Source: a virus
Direction: 5' to 3' (one strand)
IMG/VR virus record: IMGVR_UViG_3300012264_000012
Location: 1 to 32,748 of that record
Length of the DNA: 32,748 bases
In this document: positions 5,480-14,745 of the stretch, one piece after another
Layout: every line of letters begins with the position of its first letter
Numbering within the stretch: position 1 is the first letter of the stretch
Notes under the pieces: model-generated
Told to the model about the DNA's origin: nothing
Database searches by the model: none
What the model saw: only the letters and a program-made list of their open reading frames with translations
Program-made: the position numbers and the translations under genes

Positions 5480-7951
5480 TTATATTTGTTTGGGAAGAGC
5501 CTCCCAAAGCCTCAAATCTTCCTGACCGAGTGACCACAGAGCGAAGCCCCGAAGTCCCCATCGGTATGCCGCTTCATTTGCCCAGTAGACAATGCTGTCC
5601 ACGTCTTGGTAGTAGACAATACCGAAGCCGTCTCCATCACCGAGGAATAGCCGCGAGCACCAGACGTTAATATCTCTTGGTGTGAATTTCGCAGTGTAGT
5701 CGGCGTTGCATGGAATGTACAGCATCGCCGAATGTACGAAGTCGTAGTCCATTGATATATCCTCGCTTCGGGTAGAGGATTCCTCGATATCTGAGGTAAG
5801 CGCGAAAACCTCAAACTCGTCGTCCCATGTCACGCCGCTCCGGGATATCCTGCCGTAGCTTTCGGTCGAGCCGTCCGGCATGGTTACATCAAAGGCTTCA
5901 TACGGCTCGTAAGTCCAAGCGTCGCCCAAACGGAGCAGTTCGCACTTGATTTCGCTGTCTGACCGAATACCGCAGTAGCCACTTGTAGCCGATACCGTAG
6001 CCGTGAAGCGGAGGACATTGCTGCTGCCCGAATAGACCCTTACGCTGTTGCCTCGCTTCCTTAGTTCGATGAGGTACATATTCGGGTTCGTCCGAATATC
6101 GGCTTCAGGTGTTTTGTTGTAGGATGCGCTGTAACTGCCAAGCAAAGTCGAACCTTGGTAGAGTTCGATCCGCTGCGAATCGATGTTGATACAGCAGAAG
6201 ATATCGCCTATGAATACCCCGGCACGACCGCTCCCGTTGTGAGGGAAAGCAATCCGCGCCCGAAGGTGGACATCGGAGAAAGCGTCGTATTTCCACGCAA
6301 GCTGGCCGCTACCCTCAAGCTGCGAATAAACCCTGCCGGAGGCATACTGGTCACTCCGCCAGACTGCCCAACTGCCTGAAAGCGTAGTCCAGTAGGTGCT
6401 TTGCAGCGTGATGGGGTCGCGGAAGTCTTCATACCATGCCAGAGCCGAGTCGGGCTTTCGCCGCAGGACTTCGGTGGTTAGCTTGAAGCCTTTGTCCGGC
6501 ACGGCCATATTCCCGTTCACATCCTTGAAGCTGCGCGGCGAGAGTTCAAAAGTAGCAGAACCTGCCGAGGGCTGTTCCGAGAACGACGAGCAAAGGCGAA
6601 AACCGTAAAACTGTGCTCCCGCCACGCCGCCGTCAATGGTAATGGTGTGATCTCCTGCCGAAAGATTGCGTCCTTTGGCAAGAATCACCCAAAATGTGCT
6701 CCTCCAGTACGGCCACCACAGACGATTCTCAGAAAAGCCGACGGAAGAATCGTCAAGGGAAATGTTGATACCGTTCATATCCCAGTACGGATAGCAGATA
6801 CGCACCGCCACATCATAAACACCTGATTGAGGAACAGTGAAATTGTAGGTAGCCGTCCCATCGCTTGAAGAAAGCGTAATCATGCCGTTGCCGACCACCA
6901 CGCCGTCCGTGTAACTGTCCGGATCGCCGTCACGATCAATATAGATTGTGCCGAACTCCGCTTTTTGTGTTTTGCCGTAGCAAGTCAAGTATCGGCGGCG
7001 GTTGTAAGTCTCGCCGATTATCGGTGCTTCACGGCTTGTCGCATCGCCGCCCTCGGCATAATCGTAAACTTGGGGAAGCATATACGGTACTTGGTCGTAG
7101 TCGTCCCAGTAGGCAAGCCACGGTATCATCGGCTGCGGCGGAGCGTTCCCTGTAAAGTTATAGCCGCCCTCAGCCCATATTTTGGCGGCGTAGTAAGTAA
7201 GCGACACACCGCGATAAGTCTTGCCGAGGTCGGAGGGGTTGGCATAAATCTGCCACTCCCAGCCGTAACCCGGCAAACCCATATAGACTTTTTGCGGGTT
7301 CATCACCTGAATTGCATAATTGTAAACACCTACAAGCCAGTCGCGGGGTGAGACAGGACCCGGTGCGCTGCCTGCCCAGGACATGCCGTAGGACATAATC
7401 GCCGCCGTGTCGCAGTACGGATCGAGGTCGGCATATACACACCAGTTTTCACCGCCGACAGAGCCTTGGACACCTGTCATGCCGGGTAAACAGATATTGA
7501 CCAGCTTGGCGGGGTTATAGGTCTTGACGGTTTGGTAAATATCGCGGAAGAGAGCATTTGCCGCGTCCTTGTTTTCGTATCCGCCGCCGCGTTCTAAGTC
7601 GATGTCCACGCCAGCGCACCACGGATATTTCTGCATAATCCGCACCAATTCGGAGAGAAACTTTGTCTTTGCTCCGTTCGTGTTGTTTCGCAGGGCGGTG
7701 AAGATAGAGGCTGTTCCGTGGTTCATCACGGTAAGAAACCATCGCACCTTCGGCCATTTATTGATATACGGCATCATGCCGGATATCGGTGTTCCTGTTT
7801 CGGAGATTGTGCCTGTAATGTCCACCTCGAAGGTGAAGATGCCGACGGCTTCAAAGCGGTCACCGTATTTGTTTAAGGCTTGGTGCATTCGGGTGTTGCC
7901 CATAAACGACCATATCATGCACTTTTTGCCTTTAAGATAATCCCTGCTCAT
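5480..7951 (-). CDS. Tail-associated GH18-like glycosidase with inserted beta domains
   Basis: Residues 1-300 resemble the first part of a glycoside hydrolase 18 barrel: GVDIDLE with catalytic Glu120 (the first Asp of the usual DGxDxDxE is Ala113), MSYGMSW near 186-192, and KVYMGLPGYGWEW near 221-233. The last 50 residues (DSIVYWANEAAYRWGLRGFA, then LWSLGQED) look like the final strand and helix of the same barrel with its Trp. Between them lie about 450 residues: a CBM6-like beta region (about 335-455), then a LamG/concanavalin-like region (about 500-690). So the barrel appears interrupted by binding domains. It probably cuts or binds a surface polysaccharide during adsorption. It overlaps the upstream gene by ATGA. 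823 aa. Substrate unknown; chitinase activity should not be assumed. Confidence 0.8.
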   Translation of the reverse strand: MSRDYLKGKKCMIWSFMGNTRMHQALNKYGDRFEAVGIFTFEVDITGTISETGTPISGMMPYINKWPKVRWFLTVMNHGTASIFTALRNNTNGAKTKFLSELVRIMQKYPWCAGVDIDLERGGGYENKDAANALFRDIYQTVKTYNPAKLVNICLPGMTGVQGSVGGENWCVYADLDPYCDTAAIMSYGMSWAGSAPGPVSPRDWLVGVYNYAIQVMNPQKVYMGLPGYGWEWQIYANPSDLGKTYRGVSLTYYAAKIWAEGGYNFTGNAPPQPMIPWLAYWDDYDQVPYMLPQVYDYAEGGDATSREAPIIGETYNRRRYLTCYGKTQKAEFGTIYIDRDGDPDSYTDGVVVGNGMITLSSSDGTATYNFTVPQSGVYDVAVRICYPYWDMNGINISLDDSSVGFSENRLWWPYWRSTFWVILAKGRNLSAGDHTITIDGGVAGAQFYGFRLCSSFSEQPSAGSATFELSPRSFKDVNGNMAVPDKGFKLTTEVLRRKPDSALAWYEDFRDPITLQSTYWTTLSGSWAVWRSDQYASGRVYSQLEGSGQLAWKYDAFSDVHLRARIAFPHNGSGRAGVFIGDIFCCINIDSQRIELYQGSTLLGSYSASYNKTPEADIRTNPNMYLIELRKRGNSVRVYSGSSNVLRFTATVSATSGYCGIRSDSEIKCELLRLGDAWTYEPYEAFDVTMPDGSTESYGRISRSGVTWDDEFEVFALTSDIEESSTRSEDISMDYDFVHSAMLYIPCNADYTAKFTPRDINVWCSRLFLGDGDGFGIVYYQDVDSIVYWANEAAYRWGLRGFALWSLGQEDLRLWEALPKQI

Positions 7952-8517
7952 AGACGCGGCTCTCCTTCCATCATTTCGGTGTATTCGAGGTAAACCCTCG
8001 CTGACTTACCGCTTTCTAATTTCACTAGATGTTTGCTGTCATAGGCGGCGGTATATTGGTAAAATCCGTCCTTCGGTGTGGGGCTTCCGTTAAGCAGGCA
8101 CTCGCGGGTCGAGGCCTTGAGCGCCAATGTGTCGCCTGAATTCACAGCCGACTTAAAGTTGCATTTATGTGACCCCAAACCTTGAGAAACCTCAATACTG
8201 CCCGCCGCCATAGCCTGTTTTGGGTAGATGTAGCAATCAAGACCCGCCGAGGTTTCCCCCGTGTTGAAGAGGACAAGGGTTGCGCCACCACGCACGACGG
8301 CGTTTTGGTAGCGGGTAGCATTTCCGCTATCTCGAAGCATAGTCGAGGTGTGTGGCGTGTAGCCTGTTAGTTTATCGCCCTCCTGAAGCTGAATGTCGGT
8401 ATAATAAATCTCGCCCGTGCAGTCGGAGATGAGGGGACGGATAGTTACGCTTACAATACGTTTTTCCTCTTTGAGTTTTAGTACTTCCGCAAAGCGGATA
8501 AAGTTGTTGATGATCAT
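7948..8517 (-). CDS. Baseplate/tail-tip protein, unknown function
   Basis: It lies between the Tal-like protein and the tail glycosidase. Near its N-terminus is a segment VSVTIRPLISDCTGEIYYTD followed by IQLQEGDKLTGY, which resembles the segment SITIRLVIQNCTGEVFFTDL of the 64-aa upstream protein, so the two share a module. That pattern ('G-E-hh-T-D-h-x-L-x-x-G') is typical of the end of beta-sandwich carbohydrate-binding modules in tail proteins. The rest is beta-rich with no motif I recognise. ATG 8517 (189 aa) has AGGTGG 5 nt upstream; a GTG at 8526 is the alternative. ATGA overlap with the glycosidase. Confidence 0.7.
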   Translation of the reverse strand: MIINNFIRFAEVLKLKEEKRIVSVTIRPLISDCTGEIYYTDIQLQEGDKLTGYTPHTSTMLRDSGNATRYQNAVVRGGATLVLFNTGETSAGLDCYIYPKQAMAAGSIEVSQGLGSHKCNFKSAVNSGDTLALKASTRECLLNGSPTPKDGFYQYTAAYDSKHLVKLESGKSARVYLEYTEMMEGEPRL

Positions 8518-8526
8518 AAGAGCCAC

Positions 8527-8721
8527 CTACCCATCGAGCGTCCATTTAATTTCACAGACGTGGCCGACCCAGCCGGTGGCGATGGCGCCCGCTTGTAGCA
8601 TAAGGTCGGTGAAGAACACCTCGCCCGTGCAGTTTTGTATGACGAGACGGATGGTGATGGAGCGCAGCTTGCCGTAGCCTTTGGGCGAAGCATCTCGCGC
8701 CACTAGCTGATAATATGCCAT
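8527..8721 (-). CDS. 64-aa baseplate protein, looks like half a carbohydrate-binding module
   Basis: This short protein contains KLRSITIRLVIQNCTGEVFF, TDLMLQAGAIATGWVGH, the sort of strand-turn-strand that ends CBM4/9-like modules. The preceding gene's C-terminus (from about HLRNSRADDGFAYWQN to FEYEDGSTETRFIDLY) looks like the beginning of the same kind of module, ending 17 bp before this start. The two halves may associate. ATG 8721 has GGTGAT and a more distant GAGG upstream. The stop TAG abuts the next gene. Confidence 0.65.
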   Translation of the reverse strand: MAYYQLVARDASPKGYGKLRSITIRLVIQNCTGEVFFTDLMLQAGAIATGWVGHVCEIKWTLDG

Positions 8722-8738
8722 GTAAAATCACCAACCTC

Positions 8739-11258
8739 TCAATATAAATCGATAAACCGTGTTTCGGTCGACCCGTCCTCGTACTCGAATACCACCTCGA
8801 TGCCAACCTGTCCGTTTGCGCCCTTGTTCAGATTATCCGAGCCAATTTGCGCCGATATGGTGTAGTTACGCCTTGAAGCCGGATAAACCGTCTGCGCCAT
8901 ACTCTTGGTCATATCCGCCACACCAACCGCCTTAAAGGAAGCTGTGCCGGACACGCCATTTTCGGCATCCACGACAAAACCGCTATTCTGCCAGTAAGCA
9001 AATCCATCATCGGCACGAGAATTCCTCAGATGGTTAAACGGCACCATGTCCTTGATTTCCTGCCCGATGAGATTGCTTTGGTCGAACTGGTCGGCAATCG
9101 TCGCGGAGGAAGAGTCGCCAAGTTCTCTGAGTTTCGTGGAGAGTTCCAGTACGGTTTTCCACGGCTCTTGGAGGTTGTACTGGCGGCGTACAATCCGCGT
9201 TTTGATGGTCAGGTTCAAATCTCTATCGTCAACGGTCACGATATCGCCTAAATCCCAGCGTTCATGCTCATAGCCTGTCAAGACGGATAAATCCATCGCC
9301 GAGAGCACATAGGAGACGCGGGGCTTTGCGTACTCGGCAAGCCGCATATTTGTAAATTCAAGCATCTGATAGGGGTTTGTAAAATTGGAGCAATCGAGTG
9401 TCGCCACCCGTACCTCGCTTGAATAGGTGTAGTCCTCCACATATTCCTTACTGCCGTTGATGGCGGCGAAGGTCATGCCGTCCTTGCCGATGGCGTATAG
9501 CCGCGTGACAAGGGATCGGGTATCCACAACCCGCTTTATACCCGTCAGGTTTTTGCGGTAGGCGAAGAGCGCGCCGCTGTCTGTTCCGCTGAATGTAAGC
9601 AAATCCACACGCCGATCCCTGCTATGGAATACCAAATCACCGCCGTGGATGTTTTGTACCATCCGCAGGATGGAGAGGGCGTTCTTTTCTTGGCAGTCCC
9701 ATGTCCGAAGCGTGGTCACATTCACCGTACCGACTTCCCAACCCGTACCCGCAAGAGCAAACGCCATCGGGACGGCGGGCAGGTCGGCGTTGAATTCTAT
9801 CGGTTGTTTCTCTGCCGAAAAATTCAGGTCATAGAACGCCGCTTCCGCATAAACGCTTGTGAGAATGCTGTTGCCGTCCGAACCTTTTTCATCCGTCATC
9901 GTCCGTATGCGGTAAACATCCTCGGCAATCTGCACCTGTTTTTCATTGTCAAGCGTCGCTCGCTTTGGGTCGCTGTATGGCAGCTTGAATTCCAATGTGT
10001 CCGCTCCGTTGACTTCACCAGTAACCATGATATCGAAGGCGTTTTCCAGCACTGTTTCCCATGCGCCGTTTTCGTCCAAGACCACGGGGCGAGCAAAGCC
10101 CAGTTTCTCATACGGTGCTTTCGGGATGTCGTGGAGAGTGATATCGAGCAGCTTCGGGGTGACCGTCGTGTCGTCGGTGGTGAGCATTACGCGATAGCGG
10201 ATATATGAACGGTTCGGCGAGGCCAGTTCACCGTTCGAGCCGACCGCCTGCCAAGCCGACCAGTCCTGCAGATCATCCGAAGTAGATGTTTCTATCAGTG
10301 AAACGGATGTAACGCCCGCCGTGTATTCGCTGGTTACCGATACCCGACCACTTCCCGCAAGGCTGCATTCAGCGGCAATCGTGGTTAGCTGGCCGCTTTC
10401 GGGGTAGAGGTTATCCGTTCCCTTCCGCAGGGTGACAGCACCCGGCTCGGTTAGAGCATCCACGCTCCCCGAAGTGTCACCACCGTTGGCGAGCATCGCC
10501 TGACGAAAATACCTAATCAAATCCTCGATAGTTAGGTCGCTGTCTGTCTCGAAGAACCACTCGTCTAAACCGCCTGCGTAGTAATACTGGTTTGCGTGCA
10601 TTCCCATGACGATATCCGCCGTGCAGGACGGGTTCAATGTTCCTGTAAATGTCCGCAAGGGAGCCGTCCACACCGCGCCGTCGGCACGATTGCACAGCAC
10701 AATCTGAGAAGTCTTTTCAGTCACATTTATAATAGCGGCGAGGAAGTACCAACCGCCATTGACCATATTAAATCCAGGTGTTTCAGTCTGGTCGAGGATA
10801 AGCGTTCCCGCCGAATTGTAGAGCATCATGCGTGGTCTCCCTTGGTAGAGGGAAATATACAAAATCGGCTGACCGGGACCTTGCCTTGTATTAAAAAGCG
10901 GGATGAAGTTTTGCCCGACAGAATAGGTGGTCGGGTTTATCCAGCCACCGACGGCGATTTTTTTGCCGAGATCAGAGAAGAATGTGCCGTCGTTGGTGGC
11001 GACAAGGTGTGTCTTTTCGGTGGTCGGATTATTGATGTTCATGCGGAAATACCGCCCAAACCTGCCGTTCGGTAAAGATGCGGTCGTACCGCTCCAGCCG
11101 GACACAGCAACATGCCGTCCGTTGCCGGAGGAATCCGCAAGGCGGGTATCGCTGTCCGGTGCGGATTCGTTGAAGCGCCAGAGCGCGGCTGTTTTCTCGG
11201 TCGCGGGGATTTCGCCCGTAAAGTCTATTTGAGAAGTCAATATGGATTTTACAGCCAT
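8739..11258 (-). CDS. Tal-like tail protein with N-terminal LamG domain
   Basis: A tail-tip protein that sits below the Dit hub and contacts the cell. Residues about 25-255 resemble a LamG/concanavalin sugar-binding domain (ALWRFNE, LADSSGNGRH, VGGWINPTT, GGLDEWFF). Residues about 410-770 match the 'prophage tail' or minor structural protein core (ENAFDIMVTGEVNGADTLEF near the start; ERWDLGDIVTVDDRDLNLTI and VRRQYNLQEPWKTVLELSTK near the end). The last 90 residues look like the first half of a carbohydrate-binding module. ATG 11258 is chosen because GGAGG lies 7 nt upstream, giving 839 aa; the longer frame reaches into the Dit gene. No catalytic peptidase motif seen. Confidence 0.88.
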   Translation of the reverse strand: MAVKSILTSQIDFTGEIPATEKTAALWRFNESAPDSDTRLADSSGNGRHVAVSGWSGTTASLPNGRFGRYFRMNINNPTTEKTHLVATNDGTFFSDLGKKIAVGGWINPTTYSVGQNFIPLFNTRQGPGQPILYISLYQGRPRMMLYNSAGTLILDQTETPGFNMVNGGWYFLAAIINVTEKTSQIVLCNRADGAVWTAPLRTFTGTLNPSCTADIVMGMHANQYYYAGGLDEWFFETDSDLTIEDLIRYFRQAMLANGGDTSGSVDALTEPGAVTLRKGTDNLYPESGQLTTIAAECSLAGSGRVSVTSEYTAGVTSVSLIETSTSDDLQDWSAWQAVGSNGELASPNRSYIRYRVMLTTDDTTVTPKLLDITLHDIPKAPYEKLGFARPVVLDENGAWETVLENAFDIMVTGEVNGADTLEFKLPYSDPKRATLDNEKQVQIAEDVYRIRTMTDEKGSDGNSILTSVYAEAAFYDLNFSAEKQPIEFNADLPAVPMAFALAGTGWEVGTVNVTTLRTWDCQEKNALSILRMVQNIHGGDLVFHSRDRRVDLLTFSGTDSGALFAYRKNLTGIKRVVDTRSLVTRLYAIGKDGMTFAAINGSKEYVEDYTYSSEVRVATLDCSNFTNPYQMLEFTNMRLAEYAKPRVSYVLSAMDLSVLTGYEHERWDLGDIVTVDDRDLNLTIKTRIVRRQYNLQEPWKTVLELSTKLRELGDSSSATIADQFDQSNLIGQEIKDMVPFNHLRNSRADDGFAYWQNSGFVVDAENGVSGTASFKAVGVADMTKSMAQTVYPASRRNYTISAQIGSDNLNKGANGQVGIEVVFEYEDGSTETRFIDLY

Positions 11259-11262
11259 ATCC

Positions 11263-12036
11263 TCACCTCCAACGGCTCTTAGCCTGTATTTGCAGTTCCA
11301 TAAATGTCGCATCGACCGCCGTAATGGTTAGGGTGTTTGCGCCTTTGCGGAGTATTGGGAAATTCAACTCTTGAAGCAGCGGCAGACCGTTTCGGAGCGT
11401 TTCGCCTGTGGTATCTACCACCTTGGCGGTCACCAGACCGCTGTCGATGACGAGGGTTTCGCCGGAAGCAAGCGCACCGACCACGCGGATTTCTTCGTCA
11501 TTTGTTTTCAATGACACATAGGTTGATGAGCCTGACGAAATGATTCCTTTCAAAAGGTAAACAGGCAAAGAATCTGTGTTGCCTTTAGCTCTCGTGACCG
11601 TATTAGCTCCTGTCTGGGTCAGCGTAAAACCCTCGTCCGTCAAAGCATAAGCGTGTGGGTCAGGGCAAACGAAATTCAAATCAAACGCACCCGCCGACCG
11701 AATAAGCCGTTCGCAATTAACGGCATCCTGTAGCCGTGCCGTGAAATATCTATCCGGCACATCGTCAAGCACAAGCTGCTTCAAGCCCTTGTCGGGGTCA
11801 AGCCACTCAGCAAGACCGTCCAAAACCTCAACCAGCGAAGCAAGGTTGTGCCTTGGCGCAATATTGCACCGCAGGGTGATGACTCGCTCCGCGCTGTCGC
11901 TCCCAAAGTCCGCCACTCCGGGCTTGCCGGGTATGGATACAAAGGAGTTGCGCAAGGGCGGTGAAGCCTGCCAAGAGGTCAGCAGAGCCTTGACGTTCAT
12001 ACTTTGCGATGATATTCCGTTAAAAATAAAGCCCAC
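11263..12036 (-). CDS. Distal tail protein (Dit, Siphovirus tail family)
   Basis: Dit forms the hexameric hub joining tail tube and tail tip. The N-terminus MGFIFNGISSQSMNVKAL followed by SIPGKPGVADFG and later FDLNFVCPDPHAYA is the family pattern, and the position between tape measure and Tal fits. It starts with GTG (12036), with GGAGG 7 nt upstream. 257 aa, usual size. The C-terminal half is a second beta domain (residues 150-257), which could be the galectin-like extension seen in some Dit proteins. Confidence 0.9.
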   Translation of the reverse strand: MGFIFNGISSQSMNVKALLTSWQASPPLRNSFVSIPGKPGVADFGSDSAERVITLRCNIAPRHNLASLVEVLDGLAEWLDPDKGLKQLVLDDVPDRYFTARLQDAVNCERLIRSAGAFDLNFVCPDPHAYALTDEGFTLTQTGANTVTRAKGNTDSLPVYLLKGIISSGSSTYVSLKTNDEEIRVVGALASGETLVIDSGLVTAKVVDTTGETLRNGLPLLQELNFPILRKGANTLTITAVDATFMELQIQAKSRWR

Positions 12037-12047
12037 GCCAACACCTC

Positions 12048-14516
12048 CTATGCCGGGCTAAACCGTCCCTGCGCCCGAGAGCCGGTCTGCATCAGGTTAT
12101 ACAGTTCCTGTGAAATTCTGCGGATGTCGTCCTCGCTGCGGACAATCATCTGCTGTATGGTGATGAGTGCAGGCACTCCTGACACCGCCAAGCCGCCATA
12201 ACTTCCGGTCACATCACCCACATTTATGCCGGGTGTATCAAAAGCGGTGGGGATGGCGTTTTGCATATCTTCAGCGACTTCATCCATCGCCCGCTCGAAG
12301 CCCACGCCGATACCCTGACCCATGTTCTCACCAAGCCCGGCAAATAAGGTGGAGGGAGAGCGGATGCCGAAGAAGTTTTTGATGCCGTCGACAATACCGC
12401 CGAAGAAACCGGATATTTTGCTCCAAATCCAGTCTGCTGCATTGGAAATACCCTGCCAAAGTCCCTTTATGAGGTCAGTACCGACTTGCACGATTTTGCC
12501 GATGTTGCCGGTAAAGCCCTTGACGATGGCAGTAATAATCTGGGGTATCGCTTTCACTATTTCCACGATGATGGTCGGGAGGTTCTTTATCAGTGACACG
12601 AAAAGCTGTATGCCCGCTTGAACCAGCTGCGGGATACTCCCGATAATCGCCGTTACGAGTGACGAGATAATCTGTGGTATCGCCGCCACGACCGCCGTTA
12701 TTATCTGCGGCAAGTTCTGTACCAGCGATACCAATAGCTGAATTCCAGCGTCAATAAGCTGCGGAATAGAGCCGAGGATCGCCGTAATCAAGCCTTCAAT
12801 AATCTGTGGTATTGCCGCCACAATTGCTGTGATGATTTCGGGCAAGGCTCCTATCAAGGAAACCAGAAGCTGAATCCCAGCATCGATGATCTGCGGAATC
12901 GCCCCGATGATGAAATCCACGATGCCGATGATAATGGCAGGCAGAGCCGCTATCAATTGGGGCAGTGCGTCCAAAATCCCCTGTGTCAGCCCGAGAACCA
13001 GTTGCAAAGCCGCATCCAGTATCATAGGCAGACTGTCCATTAACCCCTGAACGATTGTTACCACGGCATTAACCGCCGCAGGTATCAATTGCGGAAGTGC
13101 GTCGGCAATGCCCGTGACAAGGGTAGTCACCAACTGCACTGCAGCGTCGATGAGGAGCGGGAGGTTATCAATCAGCGCGCCTACAATGGTCATAACCGCT
13201 TCTACAGCGGCAGGGATGAGTTCAGGCAGGAGCGTCAAAATTGTTGTCAGCACCTGTGTGAACAGTTCCGTGACCGTGGAGAGCAGCGTCGGAAGCAGAT
13301 CCCCGACTGCTTGTAATATCCCGGCAAGAGCAGGAGGCAGAGCCTTAACGATATTCTCTATAACCGGAACGATGTTTTTCACGACGTTCTGGAACGCCTC
13401 GACCACATTTCCAATCAAAAGCTCGATGTCTGCGTCGGCGTTACCCAGACCCGCCATTAAGTTGCCTATTGCCGACTGCATACCTGAAATAGAGCCGGTT
13501 ATGGTTTCTGTGGCTTCCAAAGCGGTCGTGCCGGTGATGCCCATTTCGGTCTGAATCACATGTATGGCTTCGGTCAAATCCGAAAACGACGATAGGTCGT
13601 ACTTAATGCCGGAGATTTTCTCAGCATCAGCTAAGAGCCGCTCCATTTCGGACTTCGTGCCGCCGTATCCCAGTTTGAGGTTGTCAAGCATCGTGTAGTT
13701 CTGCTTGGCGAAACCCTGATAGGCGTTTTGTATGGAGGCGATGTCCGTACCCATTTTATTGGCGTTGTCGGCCATATCGGTAATGGCCATGTCTGCAACC
13801 TGAGCCGCTTTTGCGGTGTCGCCGCCGAGGGATTGGATGAGACTTGCTGAAAAGCCCGTGACGGTTTCCATATACTCGTTCGCGGACATTCCGGCGGTCT
13901 TGAAGGCATTTTCGGCATACCCCTGAACAGCTTGCGATGACTCGCCGAACAGAGTGTCCACACCGCCGACCAGTTGCTCGTAATCGGCATACGCTGCTAT
14001 GACTTCTTTGCCGAGCTTGACGGCGGCAGCTCCGGCGGCGACAGCCACCGCACCCATTGCGACGCCGATGCCCTTGAGGATGCCGCCCAGTTTCTCAAAC
14101 TTGCCGCCGCTTTTTTCTGCGCTGTCGCCAGCGTCCTCCAGTTCCTCACCGAGGTCGTCGGCTTCCTCTGCTGATTCTTCCAGTTCGCGCTCCATATTAT
14201 TGAGTTCGGTGTTGGCGTTATTCAGAGCAATCTGCCAGTTTTGGGTGCGGCGATCGTTTTCACCAAAGCTGTCGGAGGCGTTTCTAAGAGCGGCTTCAAG
14301 AGTGGAGATTTTGTCCTTCTGGGCATCGATTGCCTTGTTCAGCACTTCGTTACGAGCGGAGGTAGCCGCTATCGATTTATCCTGCTTTTCGAATTCGCTC
14401 GTTACCAGCTTCATTTCGCTGCCCAGTACCTTGAACGACTGGTTTATATCACGAAGGGCACTCTTAAACTCTTTCTCGCCCTCGACGCCTATTTTCAGCC
14501 CGAAATTATCAGCCAC
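12048..14516 (-). CDS. Tail tape measure protein
   Basis: It sets tail length and is threaded into the tail tube. Residues 1-130 are a charged helical coiled coil with many Lys/Glu; residues about 150-175 are a hydrophobic Gly/Ala helix; residues about 180-350 resemble the TP901-type core (GGVDTLFGESSQAVQGYAEN, MADNANKMGTDIASIQNAYQ). Residues about 385-680 are a long series of hydrophobic repeats with LPxLI and IPQII motifs. The C-terminus has SPSTLFAGLGENMGQGIGVG, common in Firmicutes tape measures. GTG start at 14516 with GGAGG 8 nt upstream. 822 aa; by the usual 1.5 angstrom per residue, the tail would be around 120 nm (inference). Confidence 0.95.
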   Translation of the reverse strand: MADNFGLKIGVEGEKEFKSALRDINQSFKVLGSEMKLVTSEFEKQDKSIAATSARNEVLNKAIDAQKDKISTLEAALRNASDSFGENDRRTQNWQIALNNANTELNNMERELEESAEEADDLGEELEDAGDSAEKSGGKFEKLGGILKGIGVAMGAVAVAAGAAAVKLGKEVIAAYADYEQLVGGVDTLFGESSQAVQGYAENAFKTAGMSANEYMETVTGFSASLIQSLGGDTAKAAQVADMAITDMADNANKMGTDIASIQNAYQGFAKQNYTMLDNLKLGYGGTKSEMERLLADAEKISGIKYDLSSFSDLTEAIHVIQTEMGITGTTALEATETITGSISGMQSAIGNLMAGLGNADADIELLIGNVVEAFQNVVKNIVPVIENIVKALPPALAGILQAVGDLLPTLLSTVTELFTQVLTTILTLLPELIPAAVEAVMTIVGALIDNLPLLIDAAVQLVTTLVTGIADALPQLIPAAVNAVVTIVQGLMDSLPMILDAALQLVLGLTQGILDALPQLIAALPAIIIGIVDFIIGAIPQIIDAGIQLLVSLIGALPEIITAIVAAIPQIIEGLITAILGSIPQLIDAGIQLLVSLVQNLPQIITAVVAAIPQIISSLVTAIIGSIPQLVQAGIQLFVSLIKNLPTIIVEIVKAIPQIITAIVKGFTGNIGKIVQVGTDLIKGLWQGISNAADWIWSKISGFFGGIVDGIKNFFGIRSPSTLFAGLGENMGQGIGVGFERAMDEVAEDMQNAIPTAFDTPGINVGDVTGSYGGLAVSGVPALITIQQMIVRSEDDIRRISQELYNLMQTGSRAQGRFSPA
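12510..12905 (-). repeat. Three tandem 132-bp repeats in the tape measure gene
   Basis: Three 44-codon units begin at 12905, 12773 and 12641. Each starts G-x-I-P-Q and carries AGIQLxVSL and a second IPQII. Earlier codons (to about 13330) contain more divergent related units. Such in-frame repeats allow tail length to change by recombination. Confidence 0.8.
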
Positions 14517-14541
14517 TTAAAACACCTCCCTCCGTAAAAAA

Positions 14542-14745
14542 TCAGATGCCATCAGGGATGACATCCTCTATAAACAGTTCGCGCTTTGGTTTTGTCATTC
14601 CGAGGAATTGACGATGGCATTCCCACAAGTCCAGCAATTGCCCAATAGGTGTGAGCCACGTTTCCTCTTCGGAGCGATTCAGATGAACCGTGCCGTAATA
14701 TAAGAGTCGGGTAAACAACTCATTGTCGCTTACCCGACCTCGGCG
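14542..14745 (-). CDS. Frameshift extension of tail assembly chaperone (gpGT-like)
   Basis: In the -1 frame after the slippery heptamer the reading frame stays open for 67 codons, ending with TGA at 14542-14544. It includes NELFTRLLYYGTVHLNRSEE, TWLTPIGQLLDLWECHRQFL and KPKRELFIEDVIPDGI. I see no in-frame ATG near its beginning and no ribosome binding site, so it is expected only as a 191-aa fusion (124 residues of the 128-aa protein plus 67). This matches the lambda G/GT arrangement, where the fusion loads the major tail protein onto the tape measure. Located between the chaperone and the tape measure, as in other siphophages. Confidence 0.85.
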   Translation of the reverse strand, partial: RRGRVSDNELFTRLLYYGTVHLNRSEEETWLTPIGQLLDLWECHRQFLGMTKPKRELFIEDVIPDGI

